A DNA stretch of 64,000 bases from Calothrix sp. FI2-JRJ7 (GTDB taxonomy: Bacteria > Cyanobacteriota > Cyanobacteriia > Cyanobacteriales > Nostocaceae), in the NCBI GenBank assembly GCA_019359675.1, contig JAHHGX010000084.1, positions 1 to 64,000 of the forward strand, read 5' to 3'. Numbering within the stretch: position 1 is the first letter of the stretch; every line of letters begins with the position of its first letter. Below the pieces are notes generated by a model. It did not search any database. It was not told where the DNA came from and worked only from the letters and a program-made list of their open reading frames with translations. Position numbers and translations under genes: made by a program. Below are positions 17,847 to 26,648 of the stretch, piece by piece.

Positions 17847-17877
17847 ATTCCCGACTCTTTAAAAAAAGGTCGGGAAT
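17847..17877. terminator. Hairpin ATTCCCGAC / GTCGGGAAT
   Basis: A perfect 9-bp stem encloses a loop holding seven A residues. On the minus strand it follows the small gene at 17947-18117 by about 70 bases, and the loop then reads as a T-run. It fits a terminator for that gene. Confidence 0.5.
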
Positions 17878-17946
17878 CTGAAGTATAGCTATATATATAC
17901 GTGTAACAACTAAAATAAAAATATTGCACCCGTAATAATACCTATA

Positions 17947-18117
17947 TTAATATTGCCCCTTGGCATCGCAATGTTTCTCCCAACATCGCTGCAATAGTTC
18001 AACTCGGTAAACGTGAGCAAACTGTCTGGGATTGAGTATAGGAGATTTTTCGCCAAGCAAAGGCTGATTTAAATATTGCCAAAGCGGGAATCTTATGTTT
18101 GTTTGTTCTGGAGTCAT
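17947..18117 (-). CDS. Conserved-looking small protein (56 aa)
   Basis: I choose the ATG at 18117, giving MTPEQTNIRFPLWQYLNQPL and then a basic helical end with CWEKHC. A longer frame from 18186 adds 23 residues without family character. The two Cys residues in CWEKHC could bind metal, but the pattern is too short to claim it. The downstream hairpin at 17847-17877 supports a real transcription unit. Function unknown. Confidence 0.45.
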   Translation of the reverse strand: MTPEQTNIRFPLWQYLNQPLLGEKSPILNPRQFAHVYRVELLQRCWEKHCDAKGQY

Positions 18118-18385
18118 ATCAAAAGTAAGCAGGATGGTGTAAAAGTGTTCTACAGTGTTCGATTTGTAATTATGAATACCTAACACTGAATATACAAGTC
18201 AAACATTACACATTCTGCTAATGATTGTCTTTGTGGCAATTGCGGAATATTTGAATTTGTAGCAATATCTATTTTCTTAGCTCACACTCAAACTCTCTTA
18301 ACTCAAGTACTCTGTGTACTCTGTGTCTAATAAGCTAAAAATCTCTAGCAGTATTAGGCTACATACAAACATTAAAACGCTAAAT

Positions 18386-18413
18386 AACCCTGCCTTAGTG
18401 TGAAAGCAGGGTT
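18386..18413. terminator. Hairpin after flv1
   Basis: AACCCTGC and GCAGGGTT form a stem with a 12-base loop, about 50 bases beyond the flv1 stop on the minus strand. A second palindrome, TAAGGACTAAAGTCCTTA (18419-18436), lies between it and the gene. Two further copies of the latter motif occur near 61.1 kb. Confidence 0.5.
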
Positions 18414-18418
18414 GGATG

Positions 18419-18436
18419 TAAGGACTAAAGTCCTTA
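18419..18436. repeat. TAAGGACT-AGTCCTTA palindrome, copy 1
   Basis: This 18-base palindrome recurs at 61073-61090 and 61101-61118. It lies just downstream of flv1. Confidence 0.7.
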
Positions 18437-18463
18437 GTACGAATAAACGAACGAATTTTCTAT

Positions 18464-20173
18464 TTAATAATGACTTCCTGATTTACGGTGATGAACTGCG
18501 GTAACTGCATTTTGCTGCATAACGGCGCCATTATCAACGGTTGCGTATATTACCCAGTGGTCACCACATTCCATGCGTTTATTGACGCTGCACTCTAAAT
18601 ATGCTATTGCATCTCCTAATACTGTGCAGCCATTATCAGCTGTGGTTGTTTCAAAACCAGTAAAGCGTTCTTCTCCAGGTGCAAAGTTTTTACGAAAGTG
18701 TTTCATATATTCTTGGTAGTTATTTTCTGCCAAGATGTTTAAAACGAATTTGTTTCCTGAATGTAATAGTGATTCTATCGCGCGTTCTTTAGCAATAGCC
18801 ACTGTCAAACCTGGTGGATTAAATGTAGCTTGCGATACCCAGGCGCCCATCATCGCAGTGGAAATTTCACCTTGTTTTGCAGTTAGAACGCATACTGAAC
18901 CTACGATGCGACCAACAGCTTGTTCAACTGGACTGGCAGCAGGTTGAGGTAAGCGCATTTTACGCGCACGTTTTAAAGATTGTGTAAAGTCGATAGCTGC
19001 TTCTTCGCAATCTTTGAGTACTCTATCGGATGGCTTGAATCTTGCACGTATCGTTTCAAACCCAAATTTAAATCCTGCTTCTTTGAGTTTGCCTTCAATT
19101 AAATCAAAAGCTTCACCACTCCAGCCATATGAGCCGAAAACACCTGCAAGTTTATTAGTATCACCAACAGATAATACTGTACCAAGGGCTGTATGAATAG
19201 GTGTGGGAGCATGTCCTCCAATAGTGGGGGAACCAATAATAAATCCTTCCGATTTTTGCACCGCGTCTTTTATTGCTTCAGGTTCGGCAAATTCGCAGTT
19301 TATCAACTCGACTGCTACACCACCCTTAGTTAAACCCAATGCAATTGCTTGTGCTAAAGTCGCGGTGTTTCCATAAGCAGAAGCATATAATAATGCTACT
19401 TTAATCTCGCGATGAGAAAGCGCACGACTCCATTCTTCGTAAGATTTTATCAGTTCCATCAAGCCGTACCGCACCAAAGGCCCATGACCACAAGCTAACA
19501 TTCTAACTTGGTAATCAGAAATTTTCTCTAGTGCTGGTTTAATATGACTTGCATTCGGCGCCATTACACTATCGTAATAATAGCGTTGGTCTTCCTTAAA
19601 TTTATCCCAATCTTCATCAAAAATTTCATCACCGCAAACGTGCGCGCTAAATAGCTTGTCGGTGTAAAGAATTTGAGTTTGTTGGTCGTAAGTGCAAAGT
19701 CCTTCGGGCCATCTAGGGCTGGGAATTGGTATAAATTTCAACACGTGACCTCTACCTAAATCAAGGTCTTCCTTACCCCGCATTGCTAACACTTTTAAAT
19801 TCGGGTTAGTAAATGCTGTCTTTAGATATGCGGCGCCTGGTACCGATGTAACAAAAGTTAAATCCGGGCAAATTTCGAGTAATGCCCGTAATGTAGCCAT
19901 ACGGTTTGGGCTAAAGTGACCAATGATTACATAATCAAAGCTCTTTAATTCCAAACACCGCTTAATAGCTTCTTTGTATACTTCAGTAAAAGTTTCAGGA
20001 GGTGGGTCAATAATGGCAACTTTATCAGCTTGAATTACGTATGAATTTACCGTTGTGCCCCTAGAAAGTGCATATTCAATTTCAAAACGTTGCCGTGTCC
20101 AACTGCGCGCGCGTAATACTGTTGTATCTGTTGCAATTGGCAACACTTGCACATCACGAGGATTGTCGCTCAT
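18464..20173 (-). CDS. flv1: Flavodiiron protein, Flv1 type
   Basis: This three-domain flavodiiron protein (569 residues from the ATG at 20173) has a beta-lactamase-like domain, a flavodoxin-like domain (LLYASAYGNTATLAQAI) and a C-terminal flavin reductase domain, the cyanobacterial arrangement. The diiron ligand motif is altered: where Flv3 has HTEPDH this protein has HFSPNR (residues 86-91), the mark of Flv1-type subunits. With Flv3 it forms the heteromer that passes electrons from photosystem I to O2, making water, and protects photosystem I in fluctuating light. It lies downstream of flv3 on the same strand, with hairpins between. An upstream in-frame ATG at 20230 is less likely, because that stretch is the hairpin region. 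Confidence 0.92.
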   Translation of the reverse strand: MSDNPRDVQVLPIATDTTVLRARSWTRQRFEIEYALSRGTTVNSYVIQADKVAIIDPPPETFTEVYKEAIKRCLELKSFDYVIIGHFSPNRMATLRALLEICPDLTFVTSVPGAAYLKTAFTNPNLKVLAMRGKEDLDLGRGHVLKFIPIPSPRWPEGLCTYDQQTQILYTDKLFSAHVCGDEIFDEDWDKFKEDQRYYYDSVMAPNASHIKPALEKISDYQVRMLACGHGPLVRYGLMELIKSYEEWSRALSHREIKVALLYASAYGNTATLAQAIALGLTKGGVAVELINCEFAEPEAIKDAVQKSEGFIIGSPTIGGHAPTPIHTALGTVLSVGDTNKLAGVFGSYGWSGEAFDLIEGKLKEAGFKFGFETIRARFKPSDRVLKDCEEAAIDFTQSLKRARKMRLPQPAASPVEQAVGRIVGSVCVLTAKQGEISTAMMGAWVSQATFNPPGLTVAIAKERAIESLLHSGNKFVLNILAENNYQEYMKHFRKNFAPGEERFTGFETTTADNGCTVLGDAIAYLECSVNKRMECGDHWVIYATVDNGAVMQQNAVTAVHHRKSGSHY

Positions 20174-20209
20174 AGGTATATGTGGAGGATGAGATATATG
20201 AAGTGGTAG

Positions 20210-20268
20210 GGTGCGTGACGCTATGAACAATCTTCAACGAAGCTAACAATCTACTAGCGTCACGCACC
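20210..20268. repeat. TGCGTGACGC stem-loop, copy 1
   Basis: GGTGCGTGACGCTA and TAGCGTCACGCACC are perfectly complementary arms around a roughly 31-base loop. It lies 37 bases before the flv1 start, so in any flv3-flv1 transcript it would sit in the leader of flv1. Confidence 0.85.
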
Positions 20269-20328
20269 TTCTTATAACAAGCGCAGTAATAACAGCAGGC
20301 GCCACAACCAAGATTATTTTATAGTGTT

Positions 20329-20388
20329 GGTGCGTGACGCTATGAATAATCTTGCAACGAAGCGAGTAGACCAGTAGCGTCACGCACC
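20329..20388. repeat. TGCGTGACGC stem-loop, copy 2
   Basis: This has the same arms as copy 1 and a diverged loop, and ends 3 bases from the flv3 stop codon. Together the two copies separate flv3 from flv1 and could set the ratio of the two subunits, for example by mRNA processing; that is inference. Confidence 0.85.
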
Positions 20389-20391
20389 CTA

Positions 20392-22110
20392 CTAATAATA
20401 ATTTCCAACCTTACGGTGGCGAACTGCGGTAACGCCTTCAAGTTTTGCGACGCGACCTTCTTTGACGGAGCAGTACATAATCCAGTGGTCGCTGCATTCC
20501 ATGCTGTCAGCGATTTCACATTCTATGTATGCTAATGCGTCAGCAAGAATGGGACACCCGTTTTTTGCTGTTTGGGTTTTAACATCAGCAAATCTATCGG
20601 CGCCGGGATATAAGCGCTTCAAGAAATGTCTTTTTAATTCTTTGTAGTTGCCTTCTTCTAATACGTTAAGGACAATTTTGTCACCCACTTGCATGAAGGA
20701 CTCTATCGCGCGGTCTTTTGCAACTGCAACGGTAAAACCTAGTGGTTGCAAGCTTGCCTGTGCAACCCAAGAAGCGAGCATTGCACTTTTAACACCGTAT
20801 TTTTGACTAGTAATAATATATAAACCATTACTAATACGACCAAGCGCTTTTTCCATGTTGACATCAAGCGATTTAACTTGCTTAATGTTACGGTCACGAA
20901 CTAGCATTTGCCCAATATCAATACCAGCTTCTTCACAAAGTTGATAAGTAGCAGGACTTGGTGTTTCTTTAATTTTAATTGCTGGGAAAGCTTCTTTAAT
21001 ACCTTGTTCAGTAAACTGTCTGCGTAACGAATCAATTGGTTCATCGTCACCACCAAAAGATTCAAAGAAACCAACAAATTGCTTTTCTTTCGCAACAGCC
21101 AAGAGTGAACTAATACCAGCTTGGGCAGTAACACTCGTGCTAGGAGGCATACCAATTACTATACCCGATGCACGTCCAGCAAGTCCTTGAATTTCTTGAA
21201 CATCAGCAGTATTCAAATCAAGAGCTTCTACACCAACACCTGTTTTAAGTAAACCGTGGGAAATTGCATGACCAAGTTTATCACTATAGCCATAGCCACC
21301 TACGAAAAACAAACCAACTGTGGTGTCAGCTTTAGCTTGTACTTGACTCCAGTTATGATATCTTTCTTTCAAAAAGTCGAGGTGATGGTAAAGTAGCGGC
21401 CCGTGTCCATTCGCAATAATCTTGATTTCTCCAAGTTCGCTCATTTTTTTCATTGCATTCAACAATGAGCGTGCGTTTGGACCCATCAGACAATCGTAGT
21501 AAAAACGGAAGTCAGGTTCAATTGCTTCCAAATCTACATCGAATGTATCATCGCTACAGTAGTGCATTCCAAACGCATCACAGGTAAATAGCGTTTTGGT
21601 TTTGTGGTCAAAACTGAAGATAGTATCGGGCCAATGTAAATTAGGTGCTGATATGAACTCAATTTCGTGTCCATCACCTAAATCTACACGGTCTCCAGAT
21701 TTGACGATTCTTTTACTAAACGGGTCATGAACTAAATTATCCAAAAATTGTAGCGCCACTTTCGATGCTAGCACCGTAGCGCGCGGCGCCAACTGGAGAA
21801 CGTCTTCCACTAACCCACTATGGTCAGGTTCAGTGTGGCTGACGATAATATAGTCAATTGCCTTTGGGTTAACAAGCGTCTTCAGCGTATCTAAATATAA
21901 ATCGCGGAATTTAACATGCGAAGTATCAACCAAGACAATTTTATCGCCCTTAATTAGATACGAGTTATAAGTCGTACCATTTTGCAGACCGAACTCAATA
22001 TCAAAGCGGTCGCGGTCCCAATCAAGCGAACGAATCGCTGTAATATTTGGGGCAATTTCAACTGTCTGTATTGTTAGCCGACGTTGGGCGTTCTCTGTGA
22101 GGGCTACCAT
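20392..22110 (-). CDS. flv3: Flavodiiron protein, Flv3 type
   Basis: This 572-residue flavodiiron protein starts at the ATG at 22110. The diiron ligands are intact: SHTEPDHSG gives His92, Glu94, Asp96 and His97, with further His residues downstream (NGHGPL). A flavodoxin-like domain (LFFVGGYGYSDKLGHAI) and a flavin reductase domain (LASWVAQASLQPLGF) follow. It is the catalytic partner of the Flv1-type protein encoded next, which together reduce O2 at the acceptor side of photosystem I. The long AT-rich leader upstream probably holds the regulated promoter of the pair. Confidence 0.93.
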   Translation of the reverse strand: MVALTENAQRRLTIQTVEIAPNITAIRSLDWDRDRFDIEFGLQNGTTYNSYLIKGDKIVLVDTSHVKFRDLYLDTLKTLVNPKAIDYIIVSHTEPDHSGLVEDVLQLAPRATVLASKVALQFLDNLVHDPFSKRIVKSGDRVDLGDGHEIEFISAPNLHWPDTIFSFDHKTKTLFTCDAFGMHYCSDDTFDVDLEAIEPDFRFYYDCLMGPNARSLLNAMKKMSELGEIKIIANGHGPLLYHHLDFLKERYHNWSQVQAKADTTVGLFFVGGYGYSDKLGHAISHGLLKTGVGVEALDLNTADVQEIQGLAGRASGIVIGMPPSTSVTAQAGISSLLAVAKEKQFVGFFESFGGDDEPIDSLRRQFTEQGIKEAFPAIKIKETPSPATYQLCEEAGIDIGQMLVRDRNIKQVKSLDVNMEKALGRISNGLYIITSQKYGVKSAMLASWVAQASLQPLGFTVAVAKDRAIESFMQVGDKIVLNVLEEGNYKELKRHFLKRLYPGADRFADVKTQTAKNGCPILADALAYIECEIADSMECSDHWIMYCSVKEGRVAKLEGVTAVRHRKVGNYY

Positions 22111-22941
22111 GCGTTCTCTCCGAAGCACCTAATATAGTTGAGCTTTTCCTGTCTATATTCTGCTCATAAATATTTTTGTAAAGTTGTTTGAAAGCTTATT
22201 TTTTCAAAAAGTCAACTTGTAATCAATGATGCAAATTATCAGCAGTATTTATTACATCAAAACAGTTAGTATAGATAACTCCAAAACAGAACATATATTA
22301 ACATTTTCACACTCAAACATATGTTAAATTATTTCATCATTTATCATTTTATTTGTAGGTTGGGTCTCGTTCCTCGACCCAACATTTCAGTTCGTTAGGT
22401 TTCCCAGTAACTCAAACACAACCCACCTAAATAATGTCCATGTTAAAGCGGATACCTTATTTATTTACGTGAATTTTACTGTGTCCTAAGCTAGAGGATG
22501 ATTGTATTCATAAACTGTAGAACCATTTTTCTGTACGTTATATTTTATTAATTTTTCAGTTACAAACTCTTTAAGCACAAGCGGTAATGTGAAAAGATAA
22601 TCTCTTTCCTCTATCGATATATTTAAAGTTTTATTACTTATAAGAAAAATTGCCTGAATATTTATAAATTATTGCAGCAGTAAGTGATTATGTACTTATT
22701 ACTGCTTGTTTTTTATATAAATTATAACTAGTTAACTAAATAGCTATGTTTTATTTTTTCTTCAGGGAAGAATTACCGAGCATCAAACTTCCTTATCAAG
22801 TTTTTTATAAAAGGCACTTTGAAATTTATCAATACATAAGAAAATATTATGTCGCCGAAAAATACTTAGCTTAAAATTAACGGTGGTAAAGAAGTTATAG
22901 AATCAACGAAAGTTTTCTCACAACCACAAAATTATTTATTT
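22111..22941. other. Long AT-rich region upstream of flv3
   Basis: No intact gene is seen in this 830-base stretch. It contains one clear hairpin (22359-22383) and otherwise AT-rich sequence with several T-runs. The flv3 promoter should lie here. Confidence 0.6.
22359..22383. repeat. GTTGGGTC / GACCCAAC hairpin
   Basis: An 8-bp perfect stem encloses a 9-base loop. Related GTTGGGT sequence occurs near 26945. It is a typical cyanobacterial intergenic palindrome with no gene immediately upstream to terminate. Confidence 0.6.
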
Positions 22942-23190
22942 TTAATTACTTAATTCTAAAATTCCAACTAAAACTCTCATTAAATCCTCTAAGTCATCAG
23001 GAATTCTGTACAGTGAAACATCCTGAAAAATCTGCCGTGTTGTTTTTTATAACCGACCAAAACGCCAAACATCACCAATGGTTACGGCGCCATAAAACAC
23101 ATCACCTTCTTCAACTTCAGAAATTGCAATTAGCTCTGCTGCAAGCTGTGTAAATCCTCGTGCCCCTCTTGTAAAATACGACGACGACCC
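22942..23190 (-). pseudogene. Remnant of a PD-(D/E)XK nuclease-like gene (3' part)
   Basis: The minus-strand frame reads GFTQLAAELIAIS, YGAVTIGDVWRFGRL, an in-frame TAA (23047-23049), then IFQDVSLYRIPDDLEDLMRV to a TAA at 22942. It aligns along its whole length with the C-terminal third of the intact protein at 31374-31985 (GFTQLAVELIALD, YGAVTNGEDWRFG, YRVPEELEELVRV). The catalytic front is missing. A paralogue was therefore lost here while the other survived. Confidence 0.75.
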
Positions 23191-23306
23191 ATAAATCAAT
23201 GTACTTGTGAATATATATAATAGTATAATTTAATTTTAAGTGCGAGAATCACAAGTTTTAGGGAAGAGTGAAGCAGCAGAAATATTAAAATGATTGCTAA
23301 ACGAAA

Positions 23307-23624
23307 ATGAAAATTACCATACCAGATAAATTACCTTTTTTGGAGTCAATTTGCTGGCAAATAGCAGATGTATATCTGTTTACTCCAGAAGAAATGTTAG
23401 GTTGCTATGAACGTGGTTGGAGATATCGAGACACTTTTAACAATCTTGAGGATGAAGAACTAATTTTTCTAGCAGAACTAGCCAAAAACTATAATTCCTG
23501 GCTATTACCATTACTTATGACTTTTAAATTCGATTTTCATAATAAAATTTTGAAGGTTCTTGAAAGCTTAAATCCAGAATTACTAGTAAATAATTATACT
23601 TACTTTGGAGGTGGAACGCAATAG
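23307..23624 (+). CDS. AbiEii-associated small protein fused to toxin start
   Basis: The 105-residue frame has two parts. Residues 1-70 (PFLESICWQIADVY, EEMLGCYERGWRYRD, NYNSWLL) resemble the small protein I recall preceding AbiEii-type nucleotidyltransferases in cyanobacteria, the presumed antitoxin or partner. Residues 71-105 (MTFKFDFHNKILKVLESLNP, then YFGGGT) look like the start of the nucleotidyltransferase itself, up to the GGT motif, and should have been a separate gene. The normal stop between them seems lost and the toxin is deleted. Family assignment rests on memory of similar gene pairs. Confidence 0.55.
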   Translation: MKITIPDKLPFLESICWQIADVYLFTPEEMLGCYERGWRYRDTFNNLEDEELIFLAELAKNYNSWLLPLLMTFKFDFHNKILKVLESLNPELLVNNYTYFGGGTQ

Positions 23625-23737
23625 AGTCCAGTCAAATTCCAATAATTATTGATGGTATTGATTTATTAGCTGGTGATTTTGACTTAGGTCTTACGCAAAG
23701 AACTTTTAAGGAACAGCATGATATTTTCGATTTCTAG
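23517..23737 (+). pseudogene. Internally deleted AbiEii-type nucleotidyltransferase toxin
   Basis: The first 35 codons reach the nucleotidyltransferase motif (YFGGGT). The frame then stops at 23622-23624, and an overlapping frame without a usual start codon runs IPIIIDGIDLLAGDFDLGLT to RTFKEQHDIFDF and a TAG at 23735. These read as the beginning and the end of one gene with several hundred bases of middle missing, including the catalytic Asp residues. The toxin cannot be active. Confidence 0.5.
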
Positions 23738-23902
23738 CGTTACATTACCAAATTGCAAGTCGGTGCCTCACAATAAATCAGCCTAAAGATAGATGTAATA
23801 TCAAAATGCTGTTAAAGATTGCTTAATTTGCAACAATACATTAATCTAACGAGTGTAATTAGGTACAATCGCAGTTTTGTAAATTTAGAATATAACAGCT
23901 TT

Positions 23903-24561
23903 ATGCACTCTATTTTTAAAGTAAATACATGGCTTGTAGCAGCAGTTGTGTCAGTCGCAAGTGTTGGAATGAGTTGGCAAAAAAGTGATGCTCAAACTGT
24001 ATTTGACTTCGATACATTTTATGACACAGAGGTTATTTTACAACCCATCACATCTGACCTAACAAGGGCATCTATCACAGGTAGTAATCCGAATGCTCCT
24101 TACGATCTTACTAATTTTAGTAGTACAAACTATAGTCAATTCAATCCTGCAAGAGGTACTTTTACCTTTGTTCCGGATGCTGCTCAGTTTGGTGTAAAAG
24201 GTTTGCCAGTTGGTATGGATATGTACTTCGGCGCCAATGCTGACAAGTTATTCGGTTTGGGTAATGCAACTGCGGTTATTGACAGTGCAAACGGTGTACT
24301 GAATGGTTCGGGAACCGTCACAATAGCAGGTGGAGAAGGTAGATTTGCAGGCGCCACTGGGGTTTTTTGAGCTTTACAGAAAGTGAACCACTTAACGCAG
24401 ACCCAACGGCGCCTTTAAGAGGTCGAGCATTTTTAAAAGGTTCGTTTCAAATTCCCAAAACAGTACCAGAACCCAGAACCGACATGACCCTAATTAGTGC
24501 CGGATTAATTGGTATCGCTTTTCTAATGCGTCAATATATAGATAAACAAAAAGCCCAATAA
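23903..24561 (+). pseudogene. PEP-CTERM exported protein with -1 frameshift
   Basis: The reading starts best at the ATG at 23903, giving a signal peptide (TWLVAAVVSVASVG, then DAQT). A beta-rich exported domain follows, with NGSGTVTIAGGEGRFAGATG. At 24361-24369 the frame meets GGGGTTTTTTGA and stops. The next frame back continues seamlessly as SFTESEPLNADPTAPLRGRA and ends with the sorting tail VPEP, a hydrophobic helix and a short basic end, a PEP-CTERM signal. One T is missing relative to an open frame. It may be a real mutation, slippage, or an assembly error; if real, the stopped product lacks its surface-sorting tail. Confidence 0.75.
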
Positions 24562-24688
24562 TCATAATTAGGCTTTTATGGGGTAAGTCCCCGTCAGGTT
24601 TAGATTATAAGTTCAGTATAGTGTTGTTTATCTTGGTTATTACCACAAGCGCACTAGTGGCGATTTCGGAAAATAACTACAATATGTT
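24549..24688. repeat. 140-bp repeat, copy A (hairpin plus promoter-like end)
   Basis: It starts with a terminator-like hairpin (AAGCCCAATAATCATAATTA then GGCTT) just after the PEP-CTERM gene. It continues with GGGGTAAGTCCCC, a shared AGTTCAGTATAGTGTTGTTT segment and a shared TTTCGGAAAATAACTACAAT end. Copies B and C lie at 25513-25753 and 26649-26789. Copy A ends 11 bases before the lycopene cyclase start, so its TACAAT could be a -10 box. Confidence 0.8.
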
Positions 24689-24699
24689 TTACCTTTATT

Positions 24700-25479
24700 A
24701 TGAGTTACTTTACATTTCATCTTATCTTTATCGCTCCACCAATTTTAGTACTTGCATGGCTTCAACGAAGACCTTTTGCGGACATTGGAGGATACCGAGC
24801 AAAGCTTGCGCTTCCTCTCATTGCGCTCATGGCTTTGATTTACACTACACCTTGGGATAATTATTTAGTCTTTCGAGAAATTTGGGGATACGGTATTGGT
24901 CGGGTAGTAGGTACGATTGGTTACGTACCAATTGAGGAATACTTGTTCTTCTTACTTCAGCCTATTCTTACTGGACTATGGCTGTCCTTTTTGCTATCTC
25001 GCAAAACTCAGCCACTGCAAAAAGAGTTTTCATCTAGCCTAAGAGTACTGTTGCCTATATTTGGCGCCGCATTAACTATTACAGGTTTTTTGATGTTGCG
25101 GTGGGATAACACCTTATACTTGGGACTAATTTTAGCTTGGGCTGTTCCGATATTATTGCTGCAATGGCTTCTTGGTACGCCAACATTATGGGCAATGAAG
25201 CGAATTTGGTTGTTAGGTGTTATTGTTCCAACACTATACTTATGGGTTGCTGACCGTATTGCTATTGCTAATGGTATTTGGCACATTTCCGACAAATACA
25301 CAACAGGGTTCCAATTATTTGGACTACCTATCGAAGAAGCTACATTTTTCCTAGTTACTAACTTATTGGTCGTTCAAGGTCTTTTACTTTTTCTATTACT
25401 TGAAATACCATATGTGGGAACTGAAGAAAAGGGGTTATCCCGCACACAAGCAGGTGAAAGTAAAATTACCGAAGCTTGA
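24700..25479 (+). CDS. Lycopene cyclase, CrtYc/CrtYd-type fused membrane protein
   Basis: This 259-residue membrane protein has two tandem lycopene-cyclase domains of the heterodimeric (CrtYc + CrtYd) or fungal type. The first has PWDN (51-54) and PIEEYLFF (77-84). The second ends with IWHIS and PIEEATFF (210-217), each within hydrophobic helices, with seven or so membrane spans overall. It would cyclise the ends of lycopene to beta-ionone rings. This family is unrelated to the CrtL and CruA cyclases usually cited for cyanobacteria, so it is either an additional cyclase or acts on another carotenoid. It is isolated, between repeat copies A and B. Confidence 0.85.
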   Translation: MSYFTFHLIFIAPPILVLAWLQRRPFADIGGYRAKLALPLIALMALIYTTPWDNYLVFREIWGYGIGRVVGTIGYVPIEEYLFFLLQPILTGLWLSFLLSRKTQPLQKEFSSSLRVLLPIFGAALTITGFLMLRWDNTLYLGLILAWAVPILLLQWLLGTPTLWAMKRIWLLGVIVPTLYLWVADRIAIANGIWHISDKYTTGFQLFGLPIEEATFFLVTNLLVVQGLLLFLLLEIPYVGTEEKGLSRTQAGESKITEA

Positions 25480-25512
25480 GAGGCGCCAATTCTGCCAGCG
25501 TATCCTTAAGCT

Positions 25513-25753
25513 AAAAGCCCAGTTATTATAACTAGTGCAGCTTGGCTAAAATAACTTACCAGCTTAAAATATAATAAAAGCTTGTGGGATAAGGCTTTTT
25601 TCCTTCTGCCCTCTGGCTTCTGCCTTCTTGCACTAGGCTTTTACGAGGTAAGTCCCCTTATCTTTAAATTATCAAGTTCAGTATAGTGTTTTTTATTTTA
25701 ACTATTACTACTAGTCCTTTGATGCCAATTTCGGAAAATAGCTACAATATGTT
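25513..25753. repeat. 140-bp repeat, copy B with about 100-bp insertion
   Basis: Both flanks match copies A and C, but the hairpin loop is split after TTATTATAAC by about 100 bases (approximately 25533-25632). That insert has heptad STRR sequence (CTTCTGCCCTCTGGCTTCTG). The right part keeps the AGTTCAGTATAGTG block and a promoter-like end with TTGATG, an 18-base gap and TACAAT. Confidence 0.75.
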
Positions 25754-25866
25754 CTGTCAATCTAATTAAAATCAAGACTGACAAAGGGAATTGGCGCCAA
25801 CTTTGAACACAAGTACTCTTTCCTTCTAAATTTTGCGCTCTCCAAAAATCGACTCCGGCAAGTTAC

Positions 25867-25894
25867 CTCTGTGTACTCTGTGTATCTGTGGTAA
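25867..25894. repeat. CTCTGTG dispersed repeat
   Basis: The sequence ACTCTGTGTATCTGTGGTAA is one of a family also seen near 18306, 26908, 30759 (reverse) and 57871. It is a common type of cyanobacterial intergenic repeat. Confidence 0.6.
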
Positions 25895-25913
25895 TAATAT
25901 TTACAATCAATAT

Positions 25914-26279
25914 TCAATTATCATTTTGCAAGGTTGTTCTAAACCTCACTTTTTTCTCAGTAACAACAACATATTGATTTACTAATCTGTCGGCATAGTT
26001 TTCTAAGAGTTGTTTAAGCGTTTCAATTTTATTCGCAGTTTTTTCATCTTCAAGCCGCATAAAAATTACACCTTTGTGAGGTCGTAATTCACGATAAATT
26101 TTTTCACCAAAACCTTTATCGTTGGTAATTAAAATCCAATCCTCATCAAATGCTTTTTGTAGTATGTCATCATCACTTGTACCCCGTGCATTATCGTAAA
26201 CAGAAAAAACTTCATGCTCTTGAGCTAATAACCAGCGCGCAACGCGAGGGCCTGTACATTCATCAACTAAAAAACGCAT
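25914..26279 (-). CDS. DUF5615 PIN-like toxin
   Basis: This 121-residue protein is of the DUF5615 (Mut7-C/PIN-like) family, the probable ribonuclease of a type II toxin-antitoxin pair. Acidic residues of the PIN-like core are in place: FLVDE at the N-terminus (Asp6), TSDDD (36-38) and ITNDKGFGE (Asp54). Its start codon abuts the stop of the DUF433 gene upstream with no gap, a typical two-gene operon. Toxicity by RNA cleavage is the family expectation, not shown here. Confidence 0.85.
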   Translation of the reverse strand: MRFLVDECTGPRVARWLLAQEHEVFSVYDNARGTSDDDILQKAFDEDWILITNDKGFGEKIYRELRPHKGVIFMRLEDEKTANKIETLKQLLENYADRLVNQYVVVTEKKVRFRTTLQNDN

Positions 26280-26528
26280 TTATGCAAACTCTACTTTTAG
26301 TGGCATAAATGTACTATCGGATAATGATTTACTTGCAAATAAAAAACAAGCTTGAATGTCTTCTGAACTTAAACCTTCGTACTCTTCAAGTATTTCTTCA
26401 GTAGTGGTGCCATGTGCAAGTAAGTTAAGAATGTATTCAACGCTTAAGCGCGTTCCACGTATTACAGGTTTTCCTGATAGTATATTTTGATTAGTAACTA
26501 TTCGTTCTAGTAATTCATTATCTGTCAT
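26280..26528 (-). CDS. DUF433 antitoxin
   Basis: This 82-residue protein is of the DUF433 family, the usual partner of DUF5615 proteins. The characteristic helix-turn-helix-like string is clear: LSGKPVIRGTRLSVEYILNL, then HGTTTEEILEEYEGLSSEDI with QACFLFA. It is the first gene of the pair, directly preceding the PIN-like toxin, and probably also represses the operon. Two other DUF433 proteins occur in this window (30999-31331 and 40830-41162) without such a partner. Confidence 0.88.
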   Translation of the reverse strand: MTDNELLERIVTNQNILSGKPVIRGTRLSVEYILNLLAHGTTTEEILEEYEGLSSEDIQACFLFASKSLSDSTFMPLKVEFA

Positions 26529-26648
26529 GGCTAAAATTCCTCACATATAATTTAATTATATTACTAAAAATAATTCCAGTTGCTTCTGAATCAAGGACTT
26601 AGCTCTAAAATACCTACCAAAAAGTTCATACCATATATGTTCTCAAGC

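Larger units (their letters stand above)
25480..25913. other. Spacer with 140-bp repeat copy B and STRR sequence
   Basis: The 434-base spacer holds repeat copy B with an internal insertion, a CCTTCTG-type short tandem repeat, and a CTCTGTG-type repeat (25867-25894). No coding sequence is visible. Confidence 0.6.

Noticed and set aside
24621-24860. Plus-strand frame overlapping the lycopene cyclase start
   Set aside because: It is a shadow of the cyclase gene in another frame.
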